In this document: positions 8,763 to 17,710 of the stretch, piece by piece
Numbering within the stretch: the first letter of the stretch is position 1
Layout of the letters: each line of letters opens with the position of its first letter
Source: Xylophilus rhododendri
GTDB lineage: Bacteria; Pseudomonadota; Gammaproteobacteria; Burkholderiales; Burkholderiaceae_C
Length of the DNA stretch: 64,000 bases
Assembly (NCBI RefSeq): GCF_009906855.1
Contig: NZ_CP047650.1
Coordinates: forward strand, 3,782,001-3,846,000
Direction of reading: 5' to 3'
Program-made: the position numbers and the translations under genes
The notes under the pieces: generated by a model
Told to the model about the DNA's origin: nothing
The model's database searches: none
The model's input: the letters and a program-made list of their open reading frames with translations, nothing else

Positions 8763-9704
8763 TCAGGACTTGGCGGCCAGCTGCGCCGCATCGCTGCGGT
8801 ACTTCTGCAGCTCCTTGACCGCATGCGCCCGCTGCGTGTCGCTGGCGCTGTTCTGCACCTCGGCCATGGCCTCGCATCCGGCGCGGCGCACGGCCTCCTG
8901 GTGTTGATGCACGGCGGGATCGGGCGAGTCGAAACCCCGGTCTATCAGCCCCGCGATCGCCTTGCGGGCATCGGCCGGCGAGGCATTGGGCGTGGCCTGC
9001 AGCTTCTCCAGCGTGGCCAGCACATCCTTCTGCTGCTGCAGCCGCAGCTTGTTGTCGAAGACCGGATCGAAGCCGCCGCTGTCCACATACTTGTGGATGG
9101 CCGCGCGCTGGGCATCGCTGAGCTTGCCGTAGAGGTCGTCGGCATAGCCGGCGATCTTCTTGTAGCGCTTGGCATCGCGTTTCTCGGCCGACACCTCGAT
9201 CCACTCCTTGCGGTACTCGTTGTTGTTCTTGTCGTAGCGTTTGCGCAGGGCCTGCAGCTGCTCGGGCTTGAGCGCCAGTGCGAGCGCGGCGGCCGGCGGC
9301 TCCGCCTGGGTGCCCACCGCATGCAGGCGCTGGCGCACCGAGGCGGCCAGGCCGCACATCTGCTCGGGCGTCACATCCTTCACCGCCAGCAGGCTGGCCT
9401 GGTCCAGCAAATCGGCGATCTGCGGCAGCTCGGTCTTGCGGTGCCAGCGCTGCAGCGCGGCCAGCTCGTCCTTGACCTGGTCCTTCTGCTCGGCGGTGAA
9501 AGCCAGGTAGTTGTCGAGCCACCAATAGCTCACTTCGGGCAGGGCCTGGTAGCCCATCTGCACGGCGCCGCAGGCCTGCAAAACCACGGCGGTGGCGGCG
9601 ACCCCGATAATCCTCAACCATGGGCGCTTGGCCCTCGGCGGAATCAATAACGGAGCAACCAGCTTGCGATCGGGAGTGGACGGGATGTTGGATGTGGTGG
9701 TCAT
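8763..9704 (-). CDS. DUF6279 family lipoprotein
   Basis: About 313 residues if started at the ATG at 9704, which overlaps the 5' end of divergent glmU by 20 bp. A lipoprotein signal is visible ([19 protein letters not shown], lipobox cysteine near residue 45). The long stretch before it suggests the true start may be a TTG some 20-30 codons downstream. The mature part is helical and charged, typical of the DUF6279 lipoproteins of beta- and gammaproteobacteria, whose role is unknown. It ends at a bidirectional terminator. Confidence 0.8.
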   Translation of the reverse strand: MTTTSNIPSTPDRKLVAPLLIPPRAKRPWLRIIGVAATAVVLQACGAVQMGYQALPEVSYWWLDNYLAFTAEQKDQVKDELAALQRWHRKTELPQIADLLDQASLLAVKDVTPEQMCGLAASVRQRLHAVGTQAEPPAAALALALKPEQLQALRKRYDKNNNEYRKEWIEVSAEKRDAKRYKKIAGYADDLYGKLSDAQRAAIHKYVDSGGFDPVFDNKLRLQQQKDVLATLEKLQATPNASPADARKAIAGLIDRGFDSPDPAVHQHQEAVRRAGCEAMAEVQNSASDTQRAHAVKELQKYRSDAAQLAAKS

Positions 9705-11076
9705 GGCCGCGGGCAAGGGTACGCGGATGAAGAGCAGCCGGCCGAAAGTGTTACATCGCCTTGCGGGCAGGCCCCTGCTGCGCCATGTGCTCGATACCGT
9801 CGCCTCGCTGGATACACGCCGCGTCGTCGTCGTGACCGGCCATGGCGCCGAGGCCGTCGAACAGTCGCCCATGCCCCCGGCCCTGGCCGCGCAGCTCGCC
9901 TTCGTGCGCCAGGAGCCCCAGCGCGGCACCGGCGACGCGGTGCGCCACGCGCTGCCGCAGCTGGCCGGCGACGGCGTGGTGCTGGTGCTCAACGGCGACG
10001 TTCCCCTGATCGCCGCGCCCACCCTGCGGGCCCTGGCCGCTGCCGCCCGACCCGATGCCCTGGCCCTGCTCACCGTGGTGCTGGACGACCCCACCGGCTA
10101 CGGCCGCATCGTGCGTGACGCCTCCGGCGCGGTGCAGGGCATCGTCGAGCAGAAGGACGCCAGCGATGCCCAGCGCACCATCCGCGAGACCTACACCGGC
10201 GTGATGGCCGTGCCCGGCGCCCGCCTGGCCGGCTGGCTGGCCCGCCTGTCCGACGACAACGCCCAGGGCGAGTTCTACCTGACCGACCTGGTCGCCCTGG
10301 CGGTGGCCGACGGCGTGCCGGTGCAGGCCGTCGCCACGCAAGACGAAGTGGAAGTGGCCGGTGTCAACAGCCCCGTGCAGCTGGCCGAACTGGAACGCGG
10401 CTTCCAGCGCCGCCAGGCCCATGCGCTGCTCGAAGCCGGCGTGCGCCTGGCCGACCCGGCGCGTTTCGACCTGCGCGGCCAGCTCGAATGCGGCCCGGAT
10501 GTGGAGATCGACATCGGCTGCATCTTCGAAGGCCGCGTCAGCCTGGGCGAGGGCGTGCGCATCGGCGCCCACTGCGTCATCGCCGACGCGAGCATCGCCG
10601 CCGGCACCGTCATCCACCCCTTCAGCCACATCCAGGGCGAGGCGGCCGGCGTGCAGGTGGGAGCCGACGCCCGCATCGGCCCCTTCGCCCGCCTGCGCCC
10701 CGGCGCCCGCCTGGGCGACGAGGTGCACATCGGCAACTTCGTCGAAGTCAAGAACTCCACCCTGGCCGCCGGCGCCAAGGCCAACCACCTGGCCTACCTG
10801 GGCGATGCCACCGTGGGCGAGCGCGTCAACTTCGGCGCCGGCAGCATCACCGCCAACTACGACGGGGTGAACAAGCACCGCACCACCATCGGCGCGGACG
10901 CCTCCATCGGCAGCAACTGCGTGCTGGTGGCACCGGTCGTCATCGGCGAGCGCGCCACCGTGGCCGGCGGTTCCACCATCAGCCGGGAAGCGCCCGCCGA
11001 CCAGCTCACCGTGGCCCGCGCCAGGCAGCTCAGCATCGAAAGATGGAAGCGCCCGGCCAAAAAGGCGTCAGAATAG
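9685..11076 (+). CDS. glmU: Bifunctional UDP-GlcNAc pyrophosphorylase / GlcN-1-P acetyltransferase
   Basis: 463 residues from ATG 9685. The N-terminal uridyltransferase domain opens with [14 protein letters not shown] (residues 2-15). From about 255 to the end come left-handed beta-helix hexapeptide repeats of the acetyltransferase domain, with the [19 protein letters not shown] segment. It makes UDP-GlcNAc for peptidoglycan and LPS in the cytoplasm. glmS, the first enzyme of the same pathway, lies 1.4 kb downstream. A further in-frame ATG upstream (9592) is less likely because the family begins at this methionine and a GGGAGTGGA site precedes it. Confidence 0.96.
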   Translation: MLDVVVMAAGKGTRMKSSRPKVLHRLAGRPLLRHVLDTVASLDTRRVVVVTGHGAEAVEQSPMPPALAAQLAFVRQEPQRGTGDAVRHALPQLAGDGVVLVLNGDVPLIAAPTLRALAAAARPDALALLTVVLDDPTGYGRIVRDASGAVQGIVEQKDASDAQRTIRETYTGVMAVPGARLAGWLARLSDDNAQGEFYLTDLVALAVADGVPVQAVATQDEVEVAGVNSPVQLAELERGFQRRQAHALLEAGVRLADPARFDLRGQLECGPDVEIDIGCIFEGRVSLGEGVRIGAHCVIADASIAAGTVIHPFSHIQGEAAGVQVGADARIGPFARLRPGARLGDEVHIGNFVEVKNSTLAAGAKANHLAYLGDATVGERVNFGAGSITANYDGVNKHRTTIGADASIGSNCVLVAPVVIGERATVAGGSTISREAPADQLTVARARQLSIERWKRPAKKASE

Positions 11077-11084
11077 ATGCGCGT

Positions 11085-11831
11085 ATGAACACGAGTCCAT
11101 TCTCCGCCGCGCCACCGCCAGCCGTTGTCACCGAGCGCCGCGACCGCCGCAATCCGCGGGCCGACCTCGACGACCTGTTCCGCGCCATCTCCCACGACCT
11201 GCGTGCCCCCGTGCGCCACCTCGGCGCCTTCGGCCTGATGCTGCGCGAACGCCTGGGCGAGCTGGGCGGCGACGGCGAGGCCCTGTCCTGCCTCGACGCC
11301 ATGGACGAGGCCACGCAGAACCTCGGCCGCATGATCGACGGCGTGCTGGAACTCTCCCGCATCGCCCGTGCGCCGCTGCTGCGCCAGCCGATGAACGTCG
11401 GTGAGGTGGTGGACGAAGTGCGCGGCCAGCTCAGCGAGCACCTGGGCTCGCGCATCGTGGAATGGCATATCGCCGACCACTGGCCCGACTGCCAGGCCGA
11501 CGTCGCCCTGGTGCGCCAGCTCTTCGAGCGCCTGCTGGCCAACGCCGTCAAGTTCACCCGCCGGCGCGAGGTGGCGATGATCGCCGTCGGCTGGCATCTG
11601 CTGCCCGACAACCGCATCGAATACTTCGTGCGCGACAACGGCGCAGGCTTCAACCAGGCCTCGGCCGAAGGCCTGTTCGGCATCTTCAAGCGGCTGCACA
11701 CCCAGTCCGACTTCGACGGCCTGGGCGTGGGCCTGGCCGGCGCCAGGCAGATCGTGGAGCGCCACGGCGGCCGCATCGGCGCCGATGCCACGCTGGACGT
11801 GGGCTGCACCGTGCGTTTCACCCTCGGCTGA
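11085..11831 (+). CDS. Sensor-less histidine kinase
   Basis: 248 residues from ATG 11085, 8 bp after glmU. Only a dimerisation/phosphoacceptor domain (H37 in FRAISHDLRAPVRH) and a HATPase domain (N-box LLANAVKF, G1 box DNGAGF, G2 box GLGVGLAGARQIV) are present. There is no membrane segment or sensor module, and no response regulator beside it. The ATPase domain resembles the phytochrome/Cph1-type kinases. It may be a soluble kinase that receives its signal through a partner protein. Confidence 0.85.
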   Translation: MNTSPFSAAPPPAVVTERRDRRNPRADLDDLFRAISHDLRAPVRHLGAFGLMLRERLGELGGDGEALSCLDAMDEATQNLGRMIDGVLELSRIARAPLLRQPMNVGEVVDEVRGQLSEHLGSRIVEWHIADHWPDCQADVALVRQLFERLLANAVKFTRRREVAMIAVGWHLLPDNRIEYFVRDNGAGFNQASAEGLFGIFKRLHTQSDFDGLGVGLAGARQIVERHGGRIGADATLDVGCTVRFTLG

Positions 11832-11843
11832 GGCTCTGCGCCT

Positions 11844-12329
11844 TCAGGGCTGCAATGGCAGGGCGGTCTCGAACTTCGAGCGCTTCACGCTGAAGAAGGC
11901 CTTCACGTTGCGCACATTGGCATCGGCATGGAACAGCCGCCGCCCCAGCGCCAGGTAATCCGGCATGTCCCGGCAGCGCAGCACCAGCACGAAATCCGGC
12001 CCCGGCGACACCCGGTAACACTGCTGCACCGCGTCCTCCGCGCCGGCGCGCAACTCGAAGGCATCGAGCCGCTCGCTGTCCTGACGGTCCAGCGACACCT
12101 CGGCGATCACGCTCAGCCCGTGGCCCAGCAGCGGCGCCAGCCGGTCGCTGTCGAGCAAGGCCACCTGCCGGCTGACGATGCCCGATTCCACCAGCCGTTT
12201 CACCCGCCGCAGGCAGGTGGCCGGCGACATCCCGGCCGCTTCCGCCAGCGCCTGGTTGCTACGCGAAGCATCCTGCTGCAGCAAACGCAGCAGCTGCCAG
12301 TCTGCCGAATCGATGGATATTTCGTTCAT
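11844..12329 (-). CDS. Lrp/AsnC-family regulator
   Basis: 161 residues from ATG 12329 (a GTG 30 bp upstream is possible). An N-terminal helix-turn-helix (LAEAAGMSPATCLRRVKRL, about residues 28-46) and a C-terminal RAM effector-binding domain are visible. It is divergent from glmS and separated from it by about 150 bp that contain two palindromes, so autoregulation and control of glmS are reasonable inferences. No ligand can be predicted. Confidence 0.9.
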   Translation of the reverse strand: MNEISIDSADWQLLRLLQQDASRSNQALAEAAGMSPATCLRRVKRLVESGIVSRQVALLDSDRLAPLLGHGLSVIAEVSLDRQDSERLDAFELRAGAEDAVQQCYRVSPGPDFVLVLRCRDMPDYLALGRRLFHADANVRNVKAFFSVKRSKFETALPLQP

Positions 12330-12416
12330 ATGTGGAGGTTTGGTGAATGAACATTCCACATGGGGTGGAGATTGAAATTTTCCCCCAAAACCAGCTGCAT
12401 AAATGCACGTTCATTT
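12330..12416. promoter_or_regulatory. Palindromic operator-like sites between lrp-like gene and glmS
   Basis: Two symmetric sites are visible: GAATG-AA-CATTC (12345-12356), itself inside a wider ATGTGGA...TCCACAT inverted repeat (12330-12336 and 12355-12361), and AAATG-CACGTT-CATTT (12401-12416). Lrp/AsnC proteins bind arrays of such imperfect palindromes, so these are candidate sites for the adjacent regulator. Confidence 0.5.
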
Positions 12417-12476
12417 TTGTCACGCAGCCGTAGCATCCGATCCGCCTTTTCTCCATCTTCCATTGGGCTGATCCAT

Positions 12477-14417
12477 ATGTGCGGCATCGTCGGCGCGGTC
12501 TCCACCCGCAACATCGTCCCTATCCTCGTCCAGGGCCTGCAGCGCCTGGAGTACCGGGGCTATGACTCCTGCGGCGTGGCCGTGTACGACACCGACGCCA
12601 TCGCCACCCAGGAAGGCCCGCTGCGCCGCGCCCGCAGCACCTCGCGCGTGGCCGAGCTGCTGAGCCAGGTGCAGGCCGACAAGGTCGTCGGCACCACCGG
12701 CATCGCCCACACCCGCTGGGCCACCCACGGCGCGCCGGCGGTACACAACGCCCACCCGCACTTCAGCCACGGCCCGCACACCATCGACGGCCTGACCCAC
12801 CGCCCCGGCCGCATCGCCCTGGTGCACAACGGCATCATCGAGAACCACGACCAGCTGCGCGCCGAACTCGAAGCCAAAGGCTACGTCTTCGCCAGCCAGA
12901 CCGACACCGAAGTCATCGCCCACCTGATCGACAGCGTGTACGACGGCGACCTGTTCGAAGCCGTGCAGCAGACCGTGGTGCGCCTGCACGGCGCCTACGC
13001 CATCGCCGTGTTCTGCCGCGACGAGCCGCACCGCGTGGTGGGCGCCCGCGCCGGCTCCCCGCTGATCCTGGGCGTGGGCACCCATGCCGCCGCTGGCGGC
13101 GAACTGTTCCTGGCCAGCGACGCCATGGCCCTGGCCGGCGTGACCGACCAGATCGTCTACCTGGAAGAGGGCGACGTGGTCGACCTGCAGCTGGGCCGCT
13201 ACTGGATCACCAACCGCCCCGCCGAAGGCGGCGAACACGTCCGCATCGAACCGGCCCAGCGCCCCGTGCGCACCGTGCAGGCCCACAGCGGCGCGGCCGA
13301 CCTCGGCCCCTACCGCCACTACATGCAGAAGGAAATCTTCGAGCAGCCGCGCGCCATCGCCGACACCCTCGAAGGCGTGGCCGGCATCGTGCCCGAGCTG
13401 TTCGATGGCCAGGGCCGCGACGGCGCCACCGGCGCCAGCGCCTGGCGGGTGTTCCAGGAGATCGACAACGTGCTCATCCTGGCCTGCGGCACCAGCTACT
13501 ACAGCGGCTGCACCGCCAAGTACTGGCTGGAGTCCATCGCCAAGATCCCCACCCAGGTCGAGATCGCCAGCGAATACCGCTACCGCAGCTCGGTGCCCAA
13601 CCCGCGCACGCTGGTGGTGACCATCAGCCAGTCCGGCGAAACCGCCGACACTCTGGCGGCCCTGCGCCACGCCCGCCGCCTGGGCATGGAGCAGACCCTG
13701 ACCATCTGCAACGTCGCCACCAGCGCCATGGTGCGCGAATGCAAGCTGGCCTACATCACCCGCGCCGGCGCCGAGATCGGCGTGGCCAGCACCAAGGCCT
13801 TCACCACCCAGCTGGCCGGCCTGTTCCTGCTGACCCTGGCCCTGGCGCAGAGCCGCGGATTCCTGGACGACCAGGCCGAAGCCGAACACCTGAAGGCCAT
13901 GCGCCACCTGCCCACCGCGCTGCAGGCGGTGCTGGCACTGGAGCCGCAGATCATCGCCTGGGCGCAGGAATTCGCCGCCAAGGAGAACGCCCTGTTCCTG
14001 GGCCGCGGCCTGCACTATCCGATCGCCCTGGAAGGCGCCCTGAAGCTCAAGGAGATCACCTACATCCACGCCGAGGCCTACGCCGCCGGCGAACTCAAGC
14101 ACGGCCCGCTGGCCCTGGTGACCAGCGAAATGCCGGTGGTGACGGTGGCGCCCAACGACACCCTGCTGGAAAAGCTCAAGAGCAACCTGCAGGAAGTGCG
14201 GGCGCGCGGCGGCGTGCTGTACGTGCTGGCCGATGCCGACACCCGCATCGAGCGGGCCGAGGGCATGCATGTGATCCGCATGCCGGAGCACTACGGCGCG
14301 CTGAGCCCGCTGCTGCATGTGGTGCCGCTGCAGTTGCTGGCGTATCACACGGCCGTGGCGCGGGGGACGGATGTGGACAAGCCGCGGAATCTGGCCAAGA
14401 GCGTGACGGTGGAGTGA
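12477..14417 (+). CDS. glmS: Glutamine-fructose-6-phosphate aminotransferase (isomerizing)
   Basis: 646 residues from ATG 12477. The N-terminal MCGIVGAV exposes the Cys nucleophile of the class II glutamine amidotransferase domain. Two SIS sugar-isomerase domains follow (about 320-450 and 490-620), and the C-terminus [10 protein letters not shown] is intact. It makes GlcN-6-P from Fru-6-P and glutamine. The conserved 3' end of glmS is the recognition site for Tn7-type insertion, and here a foreign island begins immediately downstream. Confidence 0.96.
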   Translation: MCGIVGAVSTRNIVPILVQGLQRLEYRGYDSCGVAVYDTDAIATQEGPLRRARSTSRVAELLSQVQADKVVGTTGIAHTRWATHGAPAVHNAHPHFSHGPHTIDGLTHRPGRIALVHNGIIENHDQLRAELEAKGYVFASQTDTEVIAHLIDSVYDGDLFEAVQQTVVRLHGAYAIAVFCRDEPHRVVGARAGSPLILGVGTHAAAGGELFLASDAMALAGVTDQIVYLEEGDVVDLQLGRYWITNRPAEGGEHVRIEPAQRPVRTVQAHSGAADLGPYRHYMQKEIFEQPRAIADTLEGVAGIVPELFDGQGRDGATGASAWRVFQEIDNVLILACGTSYYSGCTAKYWLESIAKIPTQVEIASEYRYRSSVPNPRTLVVTISQSGETADTLAALRHARRLGMEQTLTICNVATSAMVRECKLAYITRAGAEIGVASTKAFTTQLAGLFLLTLALAQSRGFLDDQAEAEHLKAMRHLPTALQAVLALEPQIIAWAQEFAAKENALFLGRGLHYPIALEGALKLKEITYIHAEAYAAGELKHGPLALVTSEMPVVTVAPNDTLLEKLKSNLQEVRARGGVLYVLADADTRIERAEGMHVIRMPEHYGALSPLLHVVPLQLLAYHTAVARGTDVDKPRNLAKSVTVE

Positions 14418-14674
14418 GGGGGCGTGAGGACGAGTCCTTGGTAGCGAGCCGGTAGTCTCTAGGGGTATGAACCTGTGGGCGGCGCGTCAACTTTGTGCTT
14501 TTCCTGCGTGCTCCTCCGCTAGTTGCGTATGCCCTATAGCAAGTTTGAGTGCAGCGGCGCAAGATCGGCGCCCAAATCTGACCGTTATTGTCATCTTCAG
14601 AAATTCCACTCAAGGCGCCGACGGACAGCTAAACTTCCGCGTTACCAAGTGTGTCGAACTAAGAGTCAAAAAAC
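14418..14674 (+). other. Junction and leader region upstream of the dCTP deaminase
   Basis: 257 bp between glmS and the deaminase in which base composition falls. Position 14474-14482 reads TGTGGGCGG, identical to the terminal bases of Tn7 ends, 57 bp past the glmS stop. An 8-bp inverted repeat (TCGGCGCC at 14565-14572 with GGCGCCGA at 14614-14621) brackets a 41-nt AT-richer loop. In AvcID systems the toxin-like deaminase is preceded by a short inhibitory RNA, and this is where such an RNA would lie. No convincing protein gene: an 84-codon frame here runs into the deaminase start and looks random. Confidence 0.4.
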
Positions 14675-16258
14675 ATGTCGGTTCCTGCTCATGTGATTTC
14701 AATCAAGCCCGAGGACGTTAGGAAGCCGGCAAGACTGCTGTTTAATGAGCTTGAGGCCAACGAGCTAATCTTTGCGGTAGTGGGTCCGGTTGGATCCGGT
14801 ACGACCTTTGTCGCGGACGCGCTTGAAAACCTGGTTCGCAAGGAGCTAAACGCGACCAATATCGCCAGAATAAAAGCGAGCAATATTATCGCGGAATTTA
14901 TTGGCGCTGAGGAATTGGCCAGGCTTGAGCCGAATAATAGGCTCACCCGTGCGCGAAAATTTCAGGATGCTGGTGATGAGCTACGTAAGCAAGATGAAGC
15001 TGAGCTTGCTGTAAGAATTTCAAGTTCGATTAAGGCGGCCCGTCATGGCTTTCACGGAGGGAAGGAAGCTGCGACCCCAGTAATTGATGAAAAAAAAGCG
15101 GCTCCGACGATATACATCGTCGATTCTTTAAAGCATCCTACTGAAGTAGAACTGCTTCGCGGGCTTTACCGCGAAGCTTTCTGCTTGATCGGGGTGGTTT
15201 GCGAGGAGCGCACTCGCCTCCAGCGGCTTCAAGACGAGAAATGCAAGGACTCCACCAAGTCTCAAATCTTGGAATTTATGGCGAGGGATGAGGATGAAGA
15301 TTTGTCATGGGGACAAAAGGTCGCTGAAACCTTCCATTTGGCTGATTTCTTTGTTGACAACACCCCGCCTCGAGTTACACAGGATCAGGTTCCGAATCCC
15401 GACTGGGTCGTTAACGATAAGCTTGGTCGTCTTGTCGACATTCTTTCAGGGAAAAAAATCGTTCGCCCAGAGCCCAGTGAGACTGGAATGTTCCATGCCA
15501 AAGGCGCACAACTAAGAAGTTCGTGTTTGTCGCGACAAGTAGGGGCGGCTTTGACGGACGGGCGAGGCAATGTCATCGCAACGGGTACGAATGAAGTCCC
15601 AATGGCGGGCGGTGGGGTTTATGGTTCTGGGTTTGATAAGATGGATGGTGATCAGTTTGAACCGGATCATCGCTGCCATCAGACTAACCAATACTGCAGC
15701 AACTCACGGACGCAAACAAAAATAGTTGAAGAAGTTATTAAGGCAATTCCGCAGTTGGCAGCAGTCGTCGATAAGGCGGATTTGATCAAGGCGCTTAAAA
15801 AAACAGCTCTTGGTAGATTACTTGAATTCAGCCGCGCAGTACATGCTGAAATGGATGCACTTTTAACTGCCGCTAGGCAAGGTGCGTGCACTGTCGGTGC
15901 AAAGTTGTTCGTGACCACTTTTCCTTGTCACTATTGTGCTCGACATATTGTAACGGCAGGTGTAGAAGAAGTGCAGTACATTGAGCCATACCCTAAAAGT
16001 CGTGCTTTTGAATTGCATAGTGATGCCATACAGCAAATTGCGAGCGGTTGGAAATCTCCTTCGAAAAATAGAAATGGTAAAGTATTATTTCGGCTTTTCA
16101 CAGGCGTTGCGCCACGGTTGTATCGTCGGGCGTTTATGAAAGATCGAAAATTGAAGAATGGGGTGGGCGACATGGAAATTGGTCGCCCAATGTGGACTAC
16201 CGGGTTGCTCCGGGAAAGTTATACATCGGTTGAAAACAAATTGGAAGGATCTCCATGA
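14675..16258 (+). CDS. Anti-phage dCTP/dCMP deaminase, AvcD type
   Basis: 527 residues with two parts. The N-terminus has a P-loop (GPVGSGTT, residues 37-44) and a kinase-like region with IVDSLKHPTEVELLRG near 148-163. The C-terminus is a zinc-dependent cytidine/deoxycytidylate deaminase with HAE (H390, E392) and PCHYC (C418, C421). This N-NTPase plus C-deaminase architecture and length match the AvcD/DCD anti-phage proteins, which deplete deoxycytidine nucleotides during infection. A cysteine/histidine-rich insert (HRCHQTNQYC, about 332-341) precedes the active site. Codon use is AT-richer than all neighbours, indicating transfer. The ribosome-binding site is weak. The downstream gene overlaps its stop by 4 bp. 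Confidence 0.88.
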   Translation: MSVPAHVISIKPEDVRKPARLLFNELEANELIFAVVGPVGSGTTFVADALENLVRKELNATNIARIKASNIIAEFIGAEELARLEPNNRLTRARKFQDAGDELRKQDEAELAVRISSSIKAARHGFHGGKEAATPVIDEKKAAPTIYIVDSLKHPTEVELLRGLYREAFCLIGVVCEERTRLQRLQDEKCKDSTKSQILEFMARDEDEDLSWGQKVAETFHLADFFVDNTPPRVTQDQVPNPDWVVNDKLGRLVDILSGKKIVRPEPSETGMFHAKGAQLRSSCLSRQVGAALTDGRGNVIATGTNEVPMAGGGVYGSGFDKMDGDQFEPDHRCHQTNQYCSNSRTQTKIVEEVIKAIPQLAAVVDKADLIKALKKTALGRLLEFSRAVHAEMDALLTAARQGACTVGAKLFVTTFPCHYCARHIVTAGVEEVQYIEPYPKSRAFELHSDAIQQIASGWKSPSKNRNGKVLFRLFTGVAPRLYRRAFMKDRKLKNGVGDMEIGRPMWTTGLLRESYTSVENKLEGSP

Positions 16259-16815
16259 AGTTTTCGAATAATGTTGTGCCTTTGTTTCCTGCTTCGCGTA
16301 CCGATGTTCTCTCGGAGCCTGTTGAAGTGCTTTATCCTGATATCCAGGATGATGCAGGCCAGCTTTCTTTACTTTTTGAGGCTCCATGCATTTTGTATGT
16401 AGTCAATGAAAAATGTTTTAGAACAATAGAGAATTTTTATCATTTCTCCGTGGGAGTAAATGTGGGTGCATTGCTTGACATGCGATTGACTCCTAGGCTG
16501 GATTTTGTTGCGCCTTCCAGGCAAAGGGCGTTTCAATTGCTTAAAGAGATAAACGTGTCATATGTGGATATGCTTGGAAGATCCGGATTTGCGCCTGCTA
16601 AGGCGAATGCTGTCGAATATGTAGAACTCTTGAAGGAAGTGATTCTTGTCTCGGAAACCATTTGTTCGAAAGATGCATCCCGTTTAATGGTTTTTGACGA
16701 CAAAAATTTTATGGATTCTTGCCATAATTCTTTGCGGCATTGTTTTGAAATCATTGAGGCGGCTGAAGATGTTATTGCATCGCTTGCTCATGCTCATGCT
16801 CAATTGCGCATGTAG
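16255..16815 (+). CDS. Divergent DUF488-like protein coupled to the dCTP deaminase
   Basis: 186 residues starting at an ATGA overlap with the deaminase stop, so the two are translationally coupled. No confident family. The layout resembles DUF488: a strand-helix opening, then LLDMRLTPR (residues 73-81, compare the DUF488 'VDVR..PR' motif), then LLKEINVSYVDMLGRSG (95-111), and later LMVFDDKNFMDSCHNSL (144-160), which parallels the DUF488 'LLC.E....CHR' motif with Asn in place of Arg. The first 45 residues have no counterpart. AT content is even higher than in the deaminase. It may be a regulator, accessory effector or immunity partner; function is unknown. Confidence 0.75.
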   Translation: MKFSNNVVPLFPASRTDVLSEPVEVLYPDIQDDAGQLSLLFEAPCILYVVNEKCFRTIENFYHFSVGVNVGALLDMRLTPRLDFVAPSRQRAFQLLKEINVSYVDMLGRSGFAPAKANAVEYVELLKEVILVSETICSKDASRLMVFDDKNFMDSCHNSLRHCFEIIEAAEDVIASLAHAHAQLRM

Positions 16816-16894
16816 AGTTTTTGGGTGAATAAGAATGCTGCGTTTGAGATTAGTCGAGTAGTATCGGATAATTTCTTTTAATGGGTGCCGACGT

Positions 16895-17218
16895 TTAACT
16901 CGTCCAAAGCATCCAATCCTCGGCGTTATTAAGCACGCCACTTTCTCCCAGTTTCCGCAGTCCAACATCGGAAGCCCAACCAATGCGGTCGAGCAAATAC
17001 TGCACAATGTGCAATTGCTGCTGAAGATCATCAAGGGAGTCGCAGCTCTCGCTTCTGTCTCGCGTTATCCCAATCCCTGCGCTTGCAAGAGAACTCACGT
17101 GATGCAAGACTTGACGTAAGTCATCTATATCTTTGTGAGTGAAGCACTGCTGCAAATTGGGTGCCCTATCTACACCTTTGTTTGCAAAAGTTTTTGAACT
17201 TGGTGATTCTTTTTTCAT
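16895..17218 (-). CDS. Small hypothetical protein of the island (possible XAC0095-like)
   Basis: 107 residues from ATG 17218, chosen because AAAGAGG lies just upstream; a longer frame to 17383 runs into the repeat region and is not used. The middle (DDLRQVLHHVSSLAS) and the following DDLQQQLHIVQYLLDRIGW form two amphipathic helices that distantly recall the small XAC0095-like family, but this is a weak resemblance. It is convergent with the deaminase operon, 79 bp away, and shares its lower GC content. Confidence 0.6.
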   Translation of the reverse strand: MKKESPSSKTFANKGVDRAPNLQQCFTHKDIDDLRQVLHHVSSLASAGIGITRDRSESCDSLDDLQQQLHIVQYLLDRIGWASDVGLRKLGESGVLNNAEDWMLWTS

Positions 17219-17279
17219 GCTGCCTCTTTCTCGGTTGCTCAAAAAATGAGAAAACCGACGCGCATCCAGCATAAAAAGA

Positions 17280-17433
17280 ATGGCGGCGGCCCGAACGGGT
17301 TGGCGTACCGTACATTTTTCTGGCGAAAAACCGGCAGGGCGTGAGCCCTCCCGTCCGAGCCGCCATAAAAACGGATCGAACAAGAAGGCCGCATTCCCAT
17401 GCGGTCTGCGGCCTAAGCCAGAAAAATGTTCGG
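17280..17433. repeat. Nested inverted repeats, likely structured RNA or satellite-type element
   Basis: A 13-bp perfect inverted repeat (ACATTTTTCTGGC 17312-17324 with GCCAGAAAAATGT 17417-17429; 16 of 17 bp if extended outward) encloses a hairpin AGGGC-GTGA-GCCCT (17336-17349) and a double hairpin, AGGCCGCA/TGCGGCCT (17386-17393 with 17407-17414) around CCGCAT-TCCC-ATGCGG (17389-17404). A further arm ATGGCGGC (17280-17287) pairs with GCCGCCAT (17359-17366), which would cross the others. No protein gene is convincing here. It lies between the small island gene and the IS element. Confidence 0.55.
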
Positions 17434-17544
17434 GACGTACATGGACGCCCCTTTGCCAAGCAAGTCAGTTGGTGGCGGCTCGATCAAGAAAAAGATTGCA
17501 CCCGTACATCCGGACTTTGTGCAGCCTTTCGGACTGCGATCCCT

Positions 17545-17710
17545 GATGGGTTCTGCTGGTTGGTTCCCGATAGCCAATGTGCACTCGAAGTGCCTGTCCC
17601 GTAGCGGGTCTGACCAACCCCGGTCTTACCTGTCTTGCCATCACTGCCTGATTGCCCGAGCAATCGGTGGTCTAACTCCAGTTCGTCTTTGCCTGCGCAG
17701 AGTATTTGCG
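17545..17710 (-). ncRNA. Candidate bridge RNA of the IS110/IS1111 element
   Basis: The non-coding segment between the transposase stop and the left inverted repeat contains several stems: GGTTGGT/ACCAACC (17558-17564 with 17613-17619), GCACT/AGTGC (17581-17593), CCCG/CGGG (17598-17608) and GATTGC/GCAATC (17650-17665). IS110-family recombinases use an element-encoded bridge RNA from a non-coding end, reported downstream of the gene for the IS1111 group. The guide loops were not identified, and the exact ends are a guess. Confidence 0.45.

Noticed and set aside
14467..14721. 84-codon frame upstream of and overlapping the dCTP deaminase start
   Set aside because: No ribosome-binding site, residue composition looks random, and it overlaps the deaminase out of frame. 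I treat the region as possible regulatory RNA instead.
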